Below, in pieces: positions 21,640-34,077 of a stretch of DNA of 64,000 nucleotides. The DNA comes from Hygrocybe punicea (lineage: Eukaryota > Basidiomycota > Agaricomycetes > Agaricales > Hygrophoraceae), in the NCBI GenBank assembly GCA_963556145.1, contig OY744463.1:7998001-8062000 (forward strand), read 5' to 3'. Positions within the stretch are counted from its first letter, which is position 1, and each line of letters starts with the position of its first letter. Position numbers and translations under genes: made by a program. The notes under the pieces are model-generated. The model had not been told where the DNA came from and did no database searches. It saw only the letters and a list, made by a program, of their open reading frames with translations.

Positions 21640-22640
21640 AAGATGGGTTTGAAAGGCCCCATCGCTGTTTTCCAACCAACTCACCCACTTGCCGTCTCAT
21701 GATCCATGCGAATCGCCGTGCGGAGAAACAGCCCAACCGCGGACCTTGGCGGAAGGTTGTCTTTGCACACAGCGGCAATGCTCAGCACAATCGCATTTAT
21801 CTGCTTCAGGTTCTCGTCAAGCGCCGTGACGGCGTCGGGCTACGGGCTCCCAAAAGAACGCTCTGGATCGCGTACACAATCAATTCTATTTGGGCCTTCA
21901 GGTATGGCTGCACACACACACACCCTATCAGTTTAAAAAAGAAGACAGTCTTGATGGAGTATGGCACCTTGAGTTCCGACCAAGCATCCTCCATCTGTGG
22001 CATCAGAATCGTTACAAGCACCCCAGTCGAGATCAGGGGCCGATTGAATATTGGGAGGAGGAGCCCTGGTGTCAGAACTAGATGGTTCCGACGAGGCCTT
22101 GCGCCTTGCACCTAACACCGTCTGAGCTGGGGGTGACTCAAGCCCCACCGGCGAAGCCCCAGGTGATGTTGCATTCCAAATCCTGTACTCCCGTTGCGTG
22201 AAAGTCCCCCCCTCTTCCACAGTCTCGAGTGCGAATCCATTTGAAGCGCCTGAGCCCGCTAACCCCGCAGACGACGTGGCAGTGAACTGTTCCTGCTCTG
22301 CCTTGGTCCTCGCGTATGAACAATACGCACCCAACCGCCGTAACAGTCACGGCTACGTGGCTCGCAGCCGTATCAACCAGGCTCACAGGAGACATCCCTG
22401 TGCTTGTGAGACGCAGCAAAGAGGTTACCGAGAGTGGCTTCCGCTCGCTCTCGCCATGCAGAAAGCATATCAGAGCCTGCGTCCTGCCGATCTGAATGTG
22501 TGCGCTGCTCGAATATCCTCAAGGCCCGGGGATCCCCGCTTGGCAAGGGGTCGGAGGAGGCAGTGTGATAAGAATCATCGGGCATTGCCATTATGGCACA
22601 TGACCGGGAAGTTTGCGAAGCTCCGAGTATAAATAGAGCA
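21640..22640 (-). other. gene-like GC-rich region, unassigned
   Basis: Codon-like GC-rich sequence on the minus strand with open segments (MAMPDDSYHTASSDPLPSGD at 22591, IWNATSPGASPVGLESPP about 22150, and a helical segment ENLKQINAIVLSIAAVCKDN around 21790) that could be exons of one gene upstream of, or fused to, the CorA-like gene. I recognise no family and cannot fix splice sites. Confidence 0.3.
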
Positions 22641-23290
22641 GTTTTTGGCCACTTTGAATTCCTTGCTCAATTTTAGCTCAATCCACACCAAACTTGATAC
22701 TAGACACATAATACACCATATTATTAAGTGTCTTTTAAATATAGAATGCAGCTTGTGGTGAAGAGAAAAAAGGGAATCACCCATTATAATGTGCCAACAA
22801 ACTGTGCAGTCACCATCTGTCCACTGCCAACTCCCTCCATGCCAAAATCTTGATGCATATGCCTATTGGCAACTCCACTGCTAACACATCTAAACAAAAG
22901 TGAGATGATTGTGACATGCCTAACTAATCACTTTACATGAACATGCAAATAGGTAAAGACAAGCTGGCAAGAAAACATGGTATTGGAGAGACCCTCAATC
23001 ACCCAATGAGCATATCACACTCTGCCTCAATGACAGGTGCAGTTTTTAGTTTGTATTGTAATTTCTTGATTCTGACCAAAGGTAGCAGGGTACTTTGAAA
23101 GATTGTTTGTGCATGAGTGTCAAAGCAGAAGGAATGTCAGGTAAGAAACAGTGGGAATTCATGAAGCCTAATTTGGACCACCAAGCATGCACATGTCTGT
23201 CATGTGACCATGTCAACAACACCATACAAGAAATCTTTTCTGCAATAATTTCAACAACAATTCTCCCACCAACACCCCACAACTGGAGGT
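22641..23290. other. AT-rich intergenic, nothing recognised
   Basis: AT-rich spacer with no exon or family motif that I can support. Confidence 0.35.
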
Positions 23291-23294
23291 CTTT

Positions 23295-23530
23295 ACACTT
23301 TACCACAACTTCCCCTGGAGTCCCTGGGGACTCCCCGAGGAAAAGGGGACTGAAGGGGGACTCCCTGGAGACTTGGTCACCAGCCAAGTCATACCAAAAC
23401 AGAAGATTCCCCCCTGGGGAATTCTCCCTTCAGTTGGGACTTCCCATGAAGTCCCATTCCCCCATGGATTCCAAGGGGACTCCCCAGGGACTCATTCCCC
23501 CAGGAGTCCCCAGGGAATCCCTAGGGAATG
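23295..23530. repeat. GGGGACTCCC-type quasi-palindrome array
   Basis: GGAGTCCCTGGGGACTCCCC, GGGGGACTCCC, CAAGGGGACTCCCC and similar blocks recur about every 10-25 bp in both orientations. The island starts next to CACTTTACCACAACTTCC, resembling the ends of the KDZ-type element at 37.9 kb. I read it as one subterminal array of a truncated class II element. Confidence 0.6.
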
Positions 23531-24636
23531 CTCCACTATTTTTGTTAATTATTTATTACAATTATTTATGAAAGGGTTTTATCTAATTAACTGATCCAAC
23601 ACTCTAATTGAGCATGTGTGCTCAAATCAAGCATCGGCACCCAAAGGAACTCATTCTGATATAACACCAGTTCAGAGTTGACATCAACTTTGCAAACCAG
23701 TCCATTGTCCAACTTTCCTCACTGCTCAAACCAGATGATATTGCCATATACAGGAACATTCAGTGGGGGTATACTATGCTTCTTCATATTGCATAGTACA
23801 ATCAAAGGGGATGCAAGAAAAAGAGTCAATCCAAAAGACCCCTTGTGGTATTTGTGCAACATTTCAGTCTCCCTCTTCACCTGGTTAATCTAATTGGTAT
23901 TTTTTTGAGGGTTAGGATGTTGTGAGGTTGGTGGGGTAATTGGTGTTGCTTCTATCTTAGTTGGTATTTCAGGATTCTGCAGTAATGTTAATCTAGATCC
24001 AGAGTGGGTGATCAGCATATTGGTGATCTGATCATTGTCTGTTTTAAGTAGCAGCAGTAGATGAAATCCGATATCTGGGTAGTAATGAAGTGATTTCAAA
24101 CTATACAAGTTAGTGTCACGGAAGATCTCTTGATTTTCTTTTTAGAGGCTCATAGCCTTGTTTACATCAGGGGTATCCTTCTCATGCATGAGCAACAGAA
24201 TGCCTTGAAACATATTGAAGTCAGTCAAGAAGAACATTGAATGTTACCCTCAAAGTTGAGGACATCTGTGAGTCACCAATAGTGATCATAACCGGATCTG
24301 GATCTGATTCCAATGGGTTACCTAAGTGATTGGAACCTAAGTTACCATTCTGGTTCCAGATACTTGTTAATATCTAACCCCCTACTTGTTGCCACTCAGG
24401 TCAAGATTATATGGGACCTCAATGTTTTATGGTCATTTATGGATGATGTGGAACCAGTTGTGAGTATTTGGATCAAGCACCTTTATTGGTGTTGAAAACC
24501 AGTTATGATACTGGACAGTTATTGCTCTCCTGTACCAAACAGAACCTCATGGTCACAGCAATCATATAGGTGATATGTGAAAGAGTAACCTCAGCCTGAT
24601 TCTCACTATCCACTTGAGATTAAAAGTAGAGTACAT
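23531..24636. other. AT-rich, no gene supported
   Basis: Several short open frames on both strands but no family motif or splice structure. It may contain eroded 3' exons of the minus-strand F-box-like gene to its right. Confidence 0.3.
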
Positions 24637-25186
24637 TCATAGATCGTCAATTTCTGGATCCGGAACTTGTACCATACCACTGGACACCCTAGTCCATCTT
24701 CTCACTCCAACTGACAGCTCTTGGACTTTTGGAAGTAAAGTACCTACATGAGATATGAATATCTCCTCATTCCTCAGCGAACCACCCCAACCAGTTGATG
24801 ATGAAACATGAAGTTCCATCAGCTGCTTCATTGCGAAAAGATTGTGTATTGCCTGCTCCATATAAGTGGGTCCTGGAATTGTGGACTGAATTTTGAATGT
24901 TGGTTATTCAAGGATCAGAGAGTATGGTGTAAATAACTCACAGGGCAAGTTCCCCAACCATCCTGCACAGTAACCACCACACTTCCATCTTGCAACTCCT
25001 CCCCAAGACCCAAACTGCCTGCATCGTATTCCTCCATTAGCTGAAGCTGTTCTTCAGTAAAAAATTTCATGGCATATTTCCAGAGACCAGATGTTGGGGA
25101 AGTGGTTTGATAATAGATTCATGATGTTTCGCGCATTTATCACCTTGTTGCAAAGGTGATCTTTGTAGGTTATCGCCTTGTCCTTG

Positions 25187-25503
25187 ACTGTTTTGAAAAT
25201 GTCTTGAGCTTGATTTAAAGCCAGTCCCATGGAATAGCACCAGCGTAAGATGTTGGTCTTATCCATTGGCAGGGTTATTCACAGTTTCTTCACAGAACCC
25301 TAACTATTTGGGTTCTGGAGAAGAAGCTGGAATAAAATCAGCTCTGAATGTTGTAGTCTGATGACAACGAAGTTGAAGATGAAGTGACAGGTTATTTCCT
25401 TAAATGTTTCAGAGACCTCCTGAAGCACCAGGAAGTCCAACAAATCCATCATACCCTCCATCCATAGCATTTTAATGATCAAGTACACGATATCGTAAGG
25501 AAG
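25187..25503. repeat. direct repeat, inner copy of the F-box exon
   Basis: About 315 bp, roughly 90 percent similar by eye to 25685-26006, in the same orientation, with about 180 bp between the copies. Confidence 0.85.
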
Positions 25504-25684
25504 TGATCTGTGGTCTGGTGGGAATATCTATTAGTAAATGAACCCTGAATTCAGTAATAGTGAGTGCTTTACTGATAGGGTCCATTCTTGTTCTTGTAAA
25601 GTAGGGTGGTTAAGTAAAGGTGAATGGATATGCTTTTGACTGGTGTCAGACTGAACACAGCATCACGCTCTTGAGAAAATTTCG

Positions 25685-26006
25685 GTCTCATTCTTGACCA
25701 TTTTGAAAATGTCTCAAGCTTGATTTAAAGCCACTCTCACCAGCGTAAGATGTTGGTCTTATCCATAGGCAGGGTTATTCTCAGTTTCTTCACAGATCCC
25801 CAACTATTTGGGTTCTGGAGAAGAAACTGGAATAAAATGAGCTCCGAATGTTGTAGCCTGATGACAACAAAGTTGAAGATGAATTGGCATGTTATTTCCT
25901 TGAATACTTCAGAGACCTCCTGAAGCACCAGGAAGTCCACCAGATCCATCATATCCTCCAGCCATAGCATTTGAATAATCAAGTACACAATATTGTAAGG
26001 AAGTGT
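25685..26006. repeat. direct repeat, outer copy of the F-box exon
   Basis: Partner of 25187-25503; lacks about ten bases present in the other copy near 25735. Confidence 0.85.
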
Positions 26007-26163
26007 TCAGGGACCCATACTTGGTAAAACACCCCATTTTCTGCATCAAAATTTGAATCCAGAGAGTCTCAGAATTGGTAGTATGTATAATTACAAACAT
26101 TTTGATCTCCATATGAACAAATTTGGTGGTTGTGTTCTTGAGTTATCCCTAAAATGGTGGTTA

Positions 26164-26845
26164 CCAGGTGAACTTCACCTAGTGTTGCCTCAACTTGGCT
26201 GGTTAGGAAAAGCTGAGTTGAGGCAACACTAACTTGGCCACATGACAGTCACAGGTCCCATTCATTAGACATACCATATACATCATTGGGACAGCCCAAT
26301 ATTCAACTTTTAGGGACTTTGGTGTTTGGGATTTTGAGCATTTGTGAGTCAGCAGGTGAACTTCACTCCCTATCATTAACAAAACTCTAAAAATCACAAT
26401 GTTTGTCCCATACATTAGATATACTATGTACATCATTGGGAACATCAAACACCTGATTTTTAGACACTTGGGTGTCTGTGATTTTGAGTAATTGGGGGTC
26501 AGCAGGTGAACTTGGCCCCATACAACTTACAGTCCATTAAACATTGGCCTTTTGGTCCCATCCATTGGATATACTATATACACTGTTGGGTTTGACAAAT
26601 ACCTGATTTTTAGACTGTTTGGTGTCTGGGATTTTGAGCATTTGGGAGTCAACAGGTGAACTTCAACCTGTATTATTCACAGAACTCTAAAAATCACAAT
26701 TTTTGTCCCATCCATTAGATGTACTATATACACTCTTGGGAAAACCAACCATTGGACTTTTAAAGGGTATCCTATTGGAGATGTTCCGTGTTTGTGGGTT
26801 ATCAGGTAGTCTTAACTCCACATCACTCACACACCTCTACAGGTC
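26164..26845. repeat. tandem repeat of about 150 bp, five units
   Basis: Units start CAGGTGAACTT at 26165, 26355, 26503 and 26655, with a diverged CAGGTAGTCTT at 26803. Each contains AAAATCACAATGTTTGTCCC-like text, ATTAGATATACTAT, CATTGGGA, then TTTTTAGAC and GTGTCTGGGATTTTGAG. Spacing is 148-152 bp except for the first. No coding sense was seen. Confidence 0.85.
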
Positions 26846-27207
26846 AGAATGTCAGTCCCTTAAATTAGTTTTGTGCAGTGAAAACCCTCATGACTTTGGC
26901 TGTGTCTCCACATCTTTCAATAGAATGACCACATGAAAGTTGTTTTGTAATCTGGTTCCACCAACCAACTGTGAATGAGCTTAGGTGGCCTCTACCGATA
27001 AAGGTGTTGCTAAGTAGTAAAGTTCTCACAAACAAATACCAGCATCTACAAGACATCACCAACTGATTGAACTCTCATCATCTATATCCAATCTGATCAT
27101 TGTCATTGTCATTTTGTGGTGGCAATATTGGTTTTGTTAATGTCACATATTCCAACTATTCAATGATCATTAGGATGAACATTATCTGCCTTTCTTAACA
27201 ATCAATG

Positions 27208-27850
27208 TCATTGAGAAATAAAAGCAAGGTGGACACAGAACCTCAGATTAACTTTTAATTTTTGAATGAACCTGTTTACAAAGTTGACACTCTGCATCCT
27301 CCACAGCAATGTTGGAAAGGGGTTGATTGATGTCAAAAAAGTAGGTGATCCTGGTGAGATCAACCAAAGAGCCATCCATGTTTTTGGTGACAAAAGAATA
27401 GAAATATGGGTTTCCTTCTTGGCTTGTATTTTGTGTTCAATGTTCTCAACAACTCCTGGTAGGATGACCTGTCGATCTTCCAAATCAACTGGCTGGGAGC
27501 TGATGAAGTCAAGAGATTTGTATGAAGGCTCTGCAAATTCCCTAGAGAGTCTCAGAAGGAAAATGTAAGCCTTTTGATGTATGATTTGTTCTAAGGAGGA
27601 TGGAAGATCTGGATGCTCTAGTATACCACTGAGTCCAAATCCAATGGCAGCAATGGTTTTCAGCATCCTGCTATATGAATGGGCAAAATCCAGAGCTCTT
27701 GTTTTGCCAATGTCTTGGGCCTGTAAAGAACAAATTGTTCGATGTTCTGGCCAATCCACCTTCTGACATTCACAGCTCTGAAGTAGAGTCAATTTAGAAA
27801 TCATAATAATGCCTTGACTGGTAACATATGCAATATGTCCTCATTCGATA
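27208..27850 (-). pseudogene. MYND-type zinc-finger protein, N-terminus missing
   Basis: The minus-strand frame contains CECQKVDWPEHRTIC, the second half of a MYND finger (C-x-C, WxxH, C), which in full proteins binds Pro-rich partners. It is followed by a long helical C-terminal domain (LDFAHSYSRMLKTIAAIGFG, YIFLLRLSREFAEPSYKSL). The first Cys pairs of the finger are not found in frame upstream, and the codon before SCECQ is preceded by a splice-acceptor-like AG, so an upstream exon may be lost or not recognisable. Confidence 0.5.
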
Positions 27851-28132
27851 TCTAGTGCAAACCTTCCTGGCTGTACCACCAACTGGAACATTACAGCAAC
27901 CACATAACCACACCATAAGATAATTTGTCTGAGGCCAATGTTCTCAGACAGATTCCTTACATTATGAACCAAAACTTACTATTATGCAAGTGGTTTAAGT
28001 TTGCTTTGATGACTTGCTGAAAAGGATTCTTATGTGGAACAGCTTAAATTTTGGGGATTAATTCGGAGTTTGGATGCAAGAGTTCTCTGTATTTGGCTGT
28101 CTTTTGTTTCCTTTCCTCCTCAGAATGGTGCC

Positions 28133-31100
28133 TAGTGAACTGCAGGGGTTTTGAAACCCACAGGGTTTTCATATGTGGGTACAGATGGGTACGGGTATGG
28201 GTACCCAATTCATGACCTGCCAAAAACCCCTACCCTTCACAGGTTTTCACGGGTTTTCAATACAACCTTATGATAATTGCTATGAGGCCTTCTAATGCTC
28301 TAGTATGTTAGATATATGGATGGATAGATATAAGTTATGTAATAAAGTTTCTTCCCTATAACCACACAATGGCTCCGAAGCAAAAAAAAACTCCTGCAAA
28401 AGGTAAATCGCTAGTGAAAAAGAAAGTAGGAGGATGGGCTGCAAAGGTTACTTCCCATCTCAAAGTCAAGGCAGCAGTGTCAAGAAAAGCCTTATCTTCA
28501 AAGGCTTCCTCATGGGCAGTATCCTCACGAGCAGCATCCTCATGAGCAGCATCTTCTGTGGCAGCAACACCTGCAGCCTCTTTACCCCAATCCCATTGCA
28601 TCTTAGTGAAAAGGAAGATGATACCCCCTCGCATGTTGGTGGTGTTCTTGATAGCTCCGGCAATGCAATCTTGATCAATGATTCTGATGATGGTGACATT
28701 CTCATGACATCCAGTGATGCTGAAGAGGAGGCTGATGCTGAGCTTGGTATGTATATTGATGGCACTGTTGCATAGATCAGTACTTGAACATCATTTGATA
28801 TCGGCCTGACTTGCAAAAGACTGGACAGCACCGATATATGCATTTTTCAAGCCTGTGCCCCTCATTGAACATGTGGATGGATGTCATCGCCATTCTTTCC
28901 AGTGTGGTGCCAAGCATTGTTTGCATCGAACATGAGGAGTGAGAAGGTACCTTGACAAGCAAGATGCATCTTCCACTAGCAATATGTGAAAACATGCTAA
29001 GAAGTGCTGGGGAGCAGAGGTTGTAGAGGCAGCAGATGAGGCCAAGATGGCTGAAGACGTTCGAGAGATTACTGTCAAAGGTATCCTAAATGTACAATCA
29101 ATAATGGCTGCATTCAAGCGGAAAGGTAAAGGCAAAGTGACGTACTCGCATTGCCAACACACCAAGACTGAGGCCCGGTGAGTCCAATGAACCATGTTGT
29201 AATGGGTTAGCTTGAACAGCAACAGGGCAGAGGTTGTGCACTGGGTTTCAGAAAGTACACGTCCCTTTGATATTGTCAATGATTGAGGATTTCAATTTCT
29301 GATGAAAACTGGGTGACCAGACTACTACATATCTTCACTGTCATGTGAAACGAGTATTTGTGAAAGTGTGCAACCATATTGGAAAGATGCTGCAGGTATG
29401 TCATATCCGTGTATATTGAAAGACTCACTTGGAGGAACATGATGGTGCCTTGAATTTTGGCATGGATGCGTGGACTTCGCCAATTCACAAAGCATTTGTA
29501 GCGGTCACGGTACATTTTGAAATCAACAGTGCACTAGTGTGCCTGTTGCTTGACCTTGTCAAGGTCGCTACATCCCACTCTGGAATCAATTTGGTGGCAG
29601 CATTCACGAAAATATTGGAAGCCTTCGGAGTCAGCGATAAAGGCAGTTTGATGTGGCTCAAAAGAAAAAAGTGCTCACCAATGTGTAGATATTGAGCATC
29701 AGTTGTGATATCACCCAACAATAAGATGATCGTCAAGCTTGTTAAAATATTGAATGCGTTTCCCAGACCTGCCAATCAAACACGTTGCTTCTTACATGTG
29801 TTAAATCTCGTTGCTAGGAGCATCGTTTGGCAGTTCAACTTATCAAAATCACAGGCAGATGGCGCCTTGGAGGTGGCTGACCAGCTGCTAGCTGAATTGA
29901 CTGCTGAAGATGAAGACAATGAGGAAATTGATGAGCTAGACAACAATGATGATGACGATAACATCAATGGCTGGGTGGATGAGCATGAGGAGATGTCAGC
30001 GACTGAGAGGACAACCCTGAATGCAAATGTATGGCCTGTGAGGTTGGTGCTGGTCAAGGTGAGGCGCTCTGAGCTGAAGAGGTGAAAAACTGACAAAGAA
30101 TGACTCATAGCTTTGTAAATTGTCATGGGCAATCAAAAACTTAACAACCATTATCCTACCTGCTTGGTTTGAGAAGCTTGAAAGGCTGGAGTTGGGGAGT
30201 TGAATGATGCCACGCGATGTCACAACGCGATGGAATTTGACGTTTTATATGCTGGTATTTGCTGTTGAGTACAGGGCTGCCCTTGATGAGATCAGCGGTG
30301 ATCGATCCTTGAAGTTGTGCCAGTACAAGCTGAGCAGTGATGAGTGGGAGATAGCGAGTCAATTGTGTGACATGTTGAAGGTTCGTTGGACCAACTTGAA
30401 TCTTGTCACAAGTCTTCGGATTCATATACCCATCTCTCGCAACACCTATGTCTCCCTCGCAATCTTGGCTCATCATCTTTCATCGCTTGTGGTTCTCCAC
30501 ACTTGCACCTCAGGTCCTCAAAGATGCAACACTCTTCTTCTCTTGTTCAATGCCTAGTCTTGCCACTGTCATCCCTGTGATGGATCACATTGATACAAAA
30601 CTTTCTGCAGATGCCTTTGATCTTTCTTTTCAGCCTTCAATTCGGGCCACCCTCACAATAGGCAAGACAAATCTCAACTGCTACTACTCTTTGACCGATA
30701 CCTCAGAGGTTTACAGGATCGCAATGGGTATGTTCATTATACTCTGTTGCTATTGGTAATCTGAATAGTTTACAAGTACTACATCCTTGCCATAAATTAC
30801 AATACTTTTGGAAGGCTGGTTGGAAGGACTCCTGGGTCAAGATGGCCAAGCAGATCATTTGCAATGAGTTCGAGCAGTCATACACAGCTTGACCCAACAG
30901 GAATCTGCTAACGCCAACCGTGACCATCAGTACGGCAAAAGAGGTGCATGATGACTTATACCCTCACTCTATCACTAACTGGATCCATATTAGAATGTGT
31001 CTGAAAACATTTGCGACAATCTCCCTGCCCTCTCTGCCCAAACCCCCTCAGACCTCCGTGATGACCTGGAACATTACCTCAGTACTGATCCTGAACATGT

Positions 31101-31625
31101 TGTTGATGCCCTCATGTGGTGGGCAGAGAGGAAGGCCATGTACCCTTGTCTCTCACAGATGGCACTAGATTACCTTTCAATCCCTGGTACATGAGATACT
31201 CCATATTGTTCTGTAGCTTCCACATATTTTTTTACAGCCACCTCCATGGATGTTGAACGTGTTTTCAGCAGAGGCAGACTTCTTCTCTCTCATGTCTGCA
31301 ACCGGCTTTCTGTTCAATCAATGTGGACCCTCATGTGTCTTGGTGATTGGAGCAGAATGGGATATGTTAGAGATGCTGACGTGAATGCAGTTACCATTCT
31401 ACCTAAACTTGATGGTGAAGAGAAGGAACTTGAGGTTGGCTGGGATGCATTAGAGTAAATTGTACCACTACATCAAAGCAGAATGTCCCATGTCTCCTGC
31501 CAGATCTGGCTGAGACTCATGTCAAAAACCCACGATGGATTGGACCCATAACCAAGGGTATGGGTTTAAATGGGTACAGGTACGGTTTGCCAAAAAAACC
31601 CACAGTAGACCCGTGCTATTCACTA
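28133..31625. mobile_element. hAT-family DNA transposon with 8-bp target duplication
   Basis: The ends are TAGTGAACTGCAGGGG (28133) and the inverse of TAGTGAATAGCACGGG (ending 31625). They are flanked by ATGGTGCC (28125-28132) and ATGGTGTC (31626-31633), an 8-bp duplication with one C/T difference, as expected for hAT. Inside each end is an array of GGGTACGGGTATGGGTACCC-like text (28170-28260 and 31545-31600). The interior encodes a hAT transposase on the plus strand. Length is 3.5 kb. Confidence 0.92.
28370..31458 (+). pseudogene. hAT transposase with BED finger, broken
   Basis: The start region MAPKQKKTPAKGK is basic. A BED-type zinc finger follows (CGAKHC...GVRRYLDKQD...STSNM-stop-KHAKKCW, about 28900-29020) with TGA at 28933 and 28987 where BED fingers of this family have Arg. 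The DDE core is seen as LNFGMDAWTSPIHKAFVAVT (second region with the DAW Asp) and RCFLHVLNLVARSIV (the C-x2-H insertion motif), then an acidic loop and LKFAVEYRAALDEI-like text. The C-terminal dimerisation domain is conserved: WWAERKAMYPCLSQMALDYL, SMDVERVFSRGRLLLSHVCN, RLSVQSMWTLMCLGDW. Introns are present and several frames are broken. It would catalyse excision and insertion of the element. Confidence 0.85.
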
Positions 31626-34077
31626 ATGGTGTCAAGCATGTTCCTACTTGTTTTTTCAATGCAGACAAAGCAGAAAAACAAAACAAAACAACAACTCCAT
31701 AATTTATGAAATGTATATAACAGTACCCACTACTTGAGCCTGCTGAGTCATAATGTTCTGCTTCTGCATCAGATTCATAGGAATCACTGTGTTCAGTAGG
31801 AAATATACCATATTCTCTTTTTTCCTGTGTATTGGAATGCAAGCTTTTCAAAGCTGCCAATGGAATGGCTTGTTTTCCCTTCAAGTTTCCCTTGATGGCT
31901 CTAATAGCTCTCAACTCTACACCTTGTTTCTGTCTGGTGGGAGGGACTCTTGTCTTTTTGGCCTTGTGTGATTTTGACTGACATCCCTTCCTCCTGTCAG
32001 TTTTCATAGGCACTTGTCCTAGACATTTCTCCAATTTAAGCACCGATGCTTGTGGTCGTTTTGGGCCTCCATCCATTCTTGTTGTTAAACCTCTTCCTAT
32101 CTCCTGGATTCGGTAGTATTTTGTGTTTGCAACAAAGGAAATCCTGCCTAGAGTGGCAGTCCATATGACATCACCAGGTTTTCCCAATGCCACACTGGCA
32201 GGAAGACATTGTAGCTGGGAGAAAATATTATCCAGGTTGCCTTGAAGCTTTTGGATCTCATCTTCCTCCCCATCCTTGAGATAATTTCAATATATTGCAA
32301 TGTAACCATTGCCTTGTGTGTATGGTTTCCAGATGGAATTCTGGGGAAATTCTATCATAAGGGAAGGAAAAAATATAGACCAATGTTCCCTGAAGGAAAT
32401 CTGTTTTTGGAGGTTGGGTGGTAGTGCACCTTCTAGGCCATTTGCTGAGGCAAGAAAACTACATCTGTCTTGGCCAAGAACTTCAAATATGCCCTTCGCA
32501 GTCCAAGTTTGCATTGCCTCCTCCAGTGTCCTTGGTTTTGGTAATAGAGCAGTTGAAGCAAAACTCTCTGCTAGGCTTAACCACACATCACAAGTGAACT
32601 GGAGAAAGAGAAGTTCACATTGGAGGTGTTTTGGTTTCTCCCAACCAGGTTCCAACCCCCATGTTCAAAGGAATACAGCTGGTTCTTCTTCCAGCAACCG
32701 CTGAATTTGTGTCCAGGAAGGATTGGGTCCCCATGGAAACTCTTCCCTTGCATTGATGAGGTTGATTTGGTGATGTCTGATTTTGAGAGGCCTTCTTTCA
32801 CAAAGCTCCCCCCATAGGTGTGTCTTCTCCTACCAACTCCTTCAGTTTTCCTTCCTTTATCCTTAGACCATGAAGAAAGAATATTGCAAATTGTCCCATG
32901 ACTGTGTTGAACCTGATATCCCTCAAAGCATCTGCCAAGAAGGTGTGTATGATCCTGGGCATGACCATGATAGACCTCATGAGGTGCACAATAACAACTG
33001 TCATAGTTCCATAATTTGGGGGTTGGAGCTGAGCAAATCTTTGCTGAATAGACTGAAGTTCAACCAGCCTTCTGGAGAGAAATCGGAAATAAAGCCCAGA
33101 TTTTATCCAAAGAATGGGCTTTGAATTCAGGTAAACTTCTGCCCAATGTTGATCTAAAGTAAAAAATCTTATTTATACACCTGCAGTGAATTGAAACTTA
33201 AAATACCTTATCTGCAGCTCCATGTAAAATATCCACAAGGGCTATTCCACTGCTTCTGATCTCCTCTCTTACTCCAAATGAGTTTTTTTGAGCAGTTTGA
33301 AAAAGCTTTTTCCACTGGTCACAGCCTATAAGGAATTTATCATTGATCTGGATGGCTTCTCCATCCTTGCATAGATATTGAGCTTTTCCAGGGCATCGGA
33401 CCTTCAAAGCAGAGGTTATAAGTGGACTGAAAGGCAATATACACCTGTTTCATCCTCTCCAATCTCATTTCTGCCTGCTTTCCTCCATACCCAGAAAGTG
33501 TGCATGAATGATGAGTTGTGCTAGCTTTTATTCCCATCATCATATATGAGGCCTCAACCATAGGTAGCTTCCATAGTCCCACAAGAGGCTCACTTGTAGA
33601 AGATGGGTGGTAGGATATTCTAAGATCAAGAAACAGTTCTCCATATAGCCGATCACTCATATGGTCCCAATCTAGTTCTGGAACTGTGGTATGAAGTGCC
33701 TAGTACAGATCTTGACCCTGTGCATGTTGTTTGGAGAGAAACTTGATTCCTCAAGCATCGACTACAAAGAAGAAGGATCCAAATCTTCCCAACAACTCTG
33801 GTTTTTCCTTTAACACCTGTCAAAGGTTGGCTTACATGGTATCCAGGGCCATAGCAGTTATTGGAATTGTTTTGGATCCATGTTTATCTCCAGTTCTCCA
33901 ATGAAGATGTTCAACACTGATGGGCAGATACTCTGATAATCCAGGATAATTCTGCAAGGATGGCTGAATGGCTCGAATCACAGCCTCAGAAAACCATAAG
34001 TCTTGTACAACCTGAGGTATGAGTGTTGCCATTCTATTTCTTCCAGGGTGTCTCCAAGTCATTTGAGGAAAGAACAC

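Larger units (their letters stand above)
24637..26010 (-). pseudogene. F-box-like protein with duplicated first exon
   Basis: The minus-strand exon at 25500 starts LPYDIVYLIIKMLWMEG, then LLDFLVLQEVSETFKEI and FNFVVIRLQHSELI. This fits an F-box followed by a Leu-rich region. It continues MDKTNILRWCYSMGLALNQA, NVINARNIMNLLSNHFPNIW-like LRR text and FTEEQLQLMEEYDAGSLGLG, then an intron starting GTGAGT near 24945 and a last exon ending VPDPEIDDL at 24637. A second, better preserved copy of the first exon lies upstream (25985-25740). In the inner copy Trp has become TAG and a second stop follows (NS-stop-GS, KL-stop-IT), while the outer copy reads NSWGS and KLRIT. Its role would be substrate recognition for an SCF ligase. 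Confidence 0.5.
28044..34077 (-). pseudogene. unknown multi-exon gene, probably carrying the hAT element in an intron
   Basis: Exon-like blocks on the minus strand: 34077-33832 (YPGLSEYLPISVEHLHWR), 33660-33340 (VYIAFQSTYNLCFEGPMPW), 33437-33198 (FGVREEIRSSGIALVDIL), 33004-32798 (IMVMPRIIHTFLADALRDIR, FAIFFLHGLRIKEGKL), 32655-31727 (LEEAMQTWTAKGIFEVLGQD, GDVIWTATLGRISFVANTKY, Lys/Arg-rich SKSHKAKKTRVPPTRQK, acidic SDSYESDAEAEHYDSAG). After a donor GTACTG at 31726, an acceptor CTGAG lies at 28119, just beyond the hAT element, followed by a short basic exon EERKQKTAKYRELL ending with TAA at 28044. Removing the hAT and one TSD leaves a 107-bp intron. No family is recognised. Frames are interrupted in the upstream exons. 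Confidence 0.4.

Noticed and set aside
26164..26845. CRISPR-like array
   Set aside because: The repeat unit is about 150 bp with no unique spacers, and the host is a eukaryote.
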